NCBI GenBank assembly: GCA_017420845.1
Contig: JAFQOC010000460.1
Location: 1-15,217 of the forward strand
DNA length: 15,217 nucleotides
Direction of reading: 5' to 3'
Origin: Clostridia bacterium
Lineage (GTDB): Bacteria > Bacillota > Clostridia > Oscillospirales > CAG-272
A model generated the notes under the pieces. It had not been told where the DNA came from, made no database searches, and saw only the letters and a list, made by a program, of their open reading frames with translations. A program made the translations under genes and the position numbers. Positions 14,594 through 15,217 of this stretch are shown piece by piece (the stretch's first letter is position 1; each line of letters starts with the position of its first letter).

Positions 14594-14640
14594 AAACCCA
14601 CCGAAAAAGCCTTTGCTTCGGTGGGTTTTCGTTATTTTTT
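14594..14640 (+). terminator. Intrinsic terminator upstream of acetate kinase
   Basis: AAACCCACCGAA (14594-14605) and TTCGGTGGGTTT (14617-14628) pair perfectly, followed by TCGTTATTTTTTT. The A-rich left flank is matched by T's on the right, so the stem would also work in the reverse direction. It lies 182 bases after the SLOG stop and could end that transcript or a short RNA started in the gap. Confidence 0.87.
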
Positions 14641-14685
14641 TGTCAGAATTTTTGATAATTTTTTGTCAGTCCCCCGAGAGGGGGG
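14636..14685. repeat. TTTTTTGTCAG direct repeat and C5/G5 tetraloop hairpin
   Basis: TTTTTTGTCAG occurs at 14636-14646 and 14659-14669, 23 bases apart, about two helical turns. Directly after the second copy CCCCC-GAGA-GGGGG (14671-14684) forms a small hairpin. All of this lies upstream of the ackA promoter, where spaced repeats can serve as regulator sites. Confidence 0.45.
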
Positions 14686-14750
14686 AAACCCGCAAAAACA
14701 GGGGAGCAAAAGTTTGTTGAGTTTTGAAACAAAAAATATTTCGAAAACCC

Positions 14751-14779
14751 TTGCAATTTTTTCGTCATTTTGATATAAT
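14751..14779 (+). promoter_or_regulatory. Extended -10 promoter of ackA
   Basis: TTGCAA (14751-14756) and TATAAT (14774-14779) are 17 bases apart, with TGA at 14771-14773 giving an extended -10. The start near 14786 leaves a leader of about 50 bases, so the gene is transcribed on its own and not from a phosphotransacetylase gene upstream. Confidence 0.87.
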
Positions 14780-14835
14780 ACATGGTGAATAGATTTGTCT
14801 TCTATCAAAATCCATCAGAAGGAGAACACGTCATC

Positions 14836-15217
14836 ATGAAAATACTGGTTGTCAATGCCGGTAGCTCGTCTCTGAAGTATCAGCTCTTCGACATGGACGA
14901 GCGCAAGGTGCTGGCAAAGGGTCTCTGCGAGCAGATCGGTCCCGCGGGTAATATCACCCACAAGCGTCCCGGTCAGGCTACCTACGCCGAGAGCTACCCC
15001 ATGCCCACCCATAACGAGGCCATCGAGCTGGTCCTCAAGCTTCTGACCGACCCTGAGTGGGGCGTTATCAAGAGCGTGGACGAGATCGGTGCCGTCGGCC
15101 ACCGCTTCGCACACGGCGGCAAGTTCCAGTCCTCTCAGGTCCTCACCGAGGCCGAGATGGAGTATCTGGAGTCCATCGTCCCCATCAACCCCCTGCACGG
15201 CCCGCCCGCCATCAAGG
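14836..15217 (+). CDS. ackA: Acetate kinase, N-terminal part (runs off the window)
   Basis: The first 127 residues of acetate kinase are present; the family is about 400 residues long, so roughly a third is seen. The enzyme transfers phosphate between acetyl phosphate and ADP, making ATP in the last step of acetate fermentation in the cytoplasm. MKILVVNAGSSSLKYQLFD is the family's opening (Asn7, Ser10-12, Lys14). AVGHRFAHGG (86-95) carries the substrate-binding Arg90, and PLHGPP (119-124) holds His121, equivalent to the transition-state His of well-studied members. Most members I recall read PLHNPP there, so the Gly is a small oddity. AGAAGGAGA (14817-14825) lies ten bases before the ATG. The preceding gene is an unrelated SLOG protein, so this is not the common pta-ackA pair within this window. 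Confidence 0.96.
   Translation, partial: MKILVVNAGSSSLKYQLFDMDERKVLAKGLCEQIGPAGNITHKRPGQATYAESYPMPTHNEAIELVLKLLTDPEWGVIKSVDEIGAVGHRFAHGGKFQSSQVLTEAEMEYLESIVPINPLHGPPAIK

Overview
The window looks like a chromosomal stretch from a fairly GC-rich, low-copy Gram-positive gut bacterium, most likely an uncultivated clostridial lineage (Oscillospirales or Christensenellales type). The grounds are strong AAGGAGG ribosome sites, near-consensus sigma-A promoters, four Thr/Glu/Pro-rich lipoproteins with copper-amine-oxidase-N-like and LamG-like modules, an RHH/SLOG gene pair, and two kinds of small palindromic repeat. No RNA gene, transposase or CRISPR array was seen. Taxonomy and family names come from recognising motifs by eye; no search was run.

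Layout. Positions 1-228 hold a patterned repeat (four ATTTCAC units alternating with tiny hairpins), a perfect 17-bp hairpin and a terminator-like inverted repeat. A cytoplasmic GH43-type glycosidase is encoded on the minus strand (229-1119). It is divergent from a two-gene plus-strand operon: an NlpC/P60-type lipoprotein (1376-2845) and a 1020-residue lipoprotein with a GH99/WbsX-like barrel (2871-5933). After a strong terminator and a 166-bp palindromic element comes an AraC-family regulator on the minus strand (6235-7080). It is divergent from a second operon: a Gfo/Idh/MocA protein with GH109-like features (7301-8596) and a second GH99/WbsX-like lipoprotein (8647-10989). A DUF4091/GH123-like lipoprotein follows with its own promoter (11210-13609). 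The right end leaves the glycan theme: a ribbon-helix-helix protein overlapping a SLOG-fold protein (13762-14411), a 424-base gap with hairpins and a terminator, and the start of acetate kinase (14836 to the window edge).

Working model (inference). The left 13.6 kb is a carbohydrate locus. Three large surface lipoproteins bind and cleave a polysaccharide or host glycan outside the cell, while the GH43 and GH109-like proteins, which lack signal peptides, act on imported pieces. The AraC protein, transcribed away from the second operon across a dyad-rich 220-bp region, is the obvious candidate regulator. No transporter is present, so uptake must be encoded elsewhere. The most notable points are two paralogous glycosidases with the same modules in a different order, a module shared by the NlpC/P60 protein and the DUF4091 protein, a hairpin lodged between a ribosome site and its start codon, and paired operator-like dyads around the AraC-divergent promoters.
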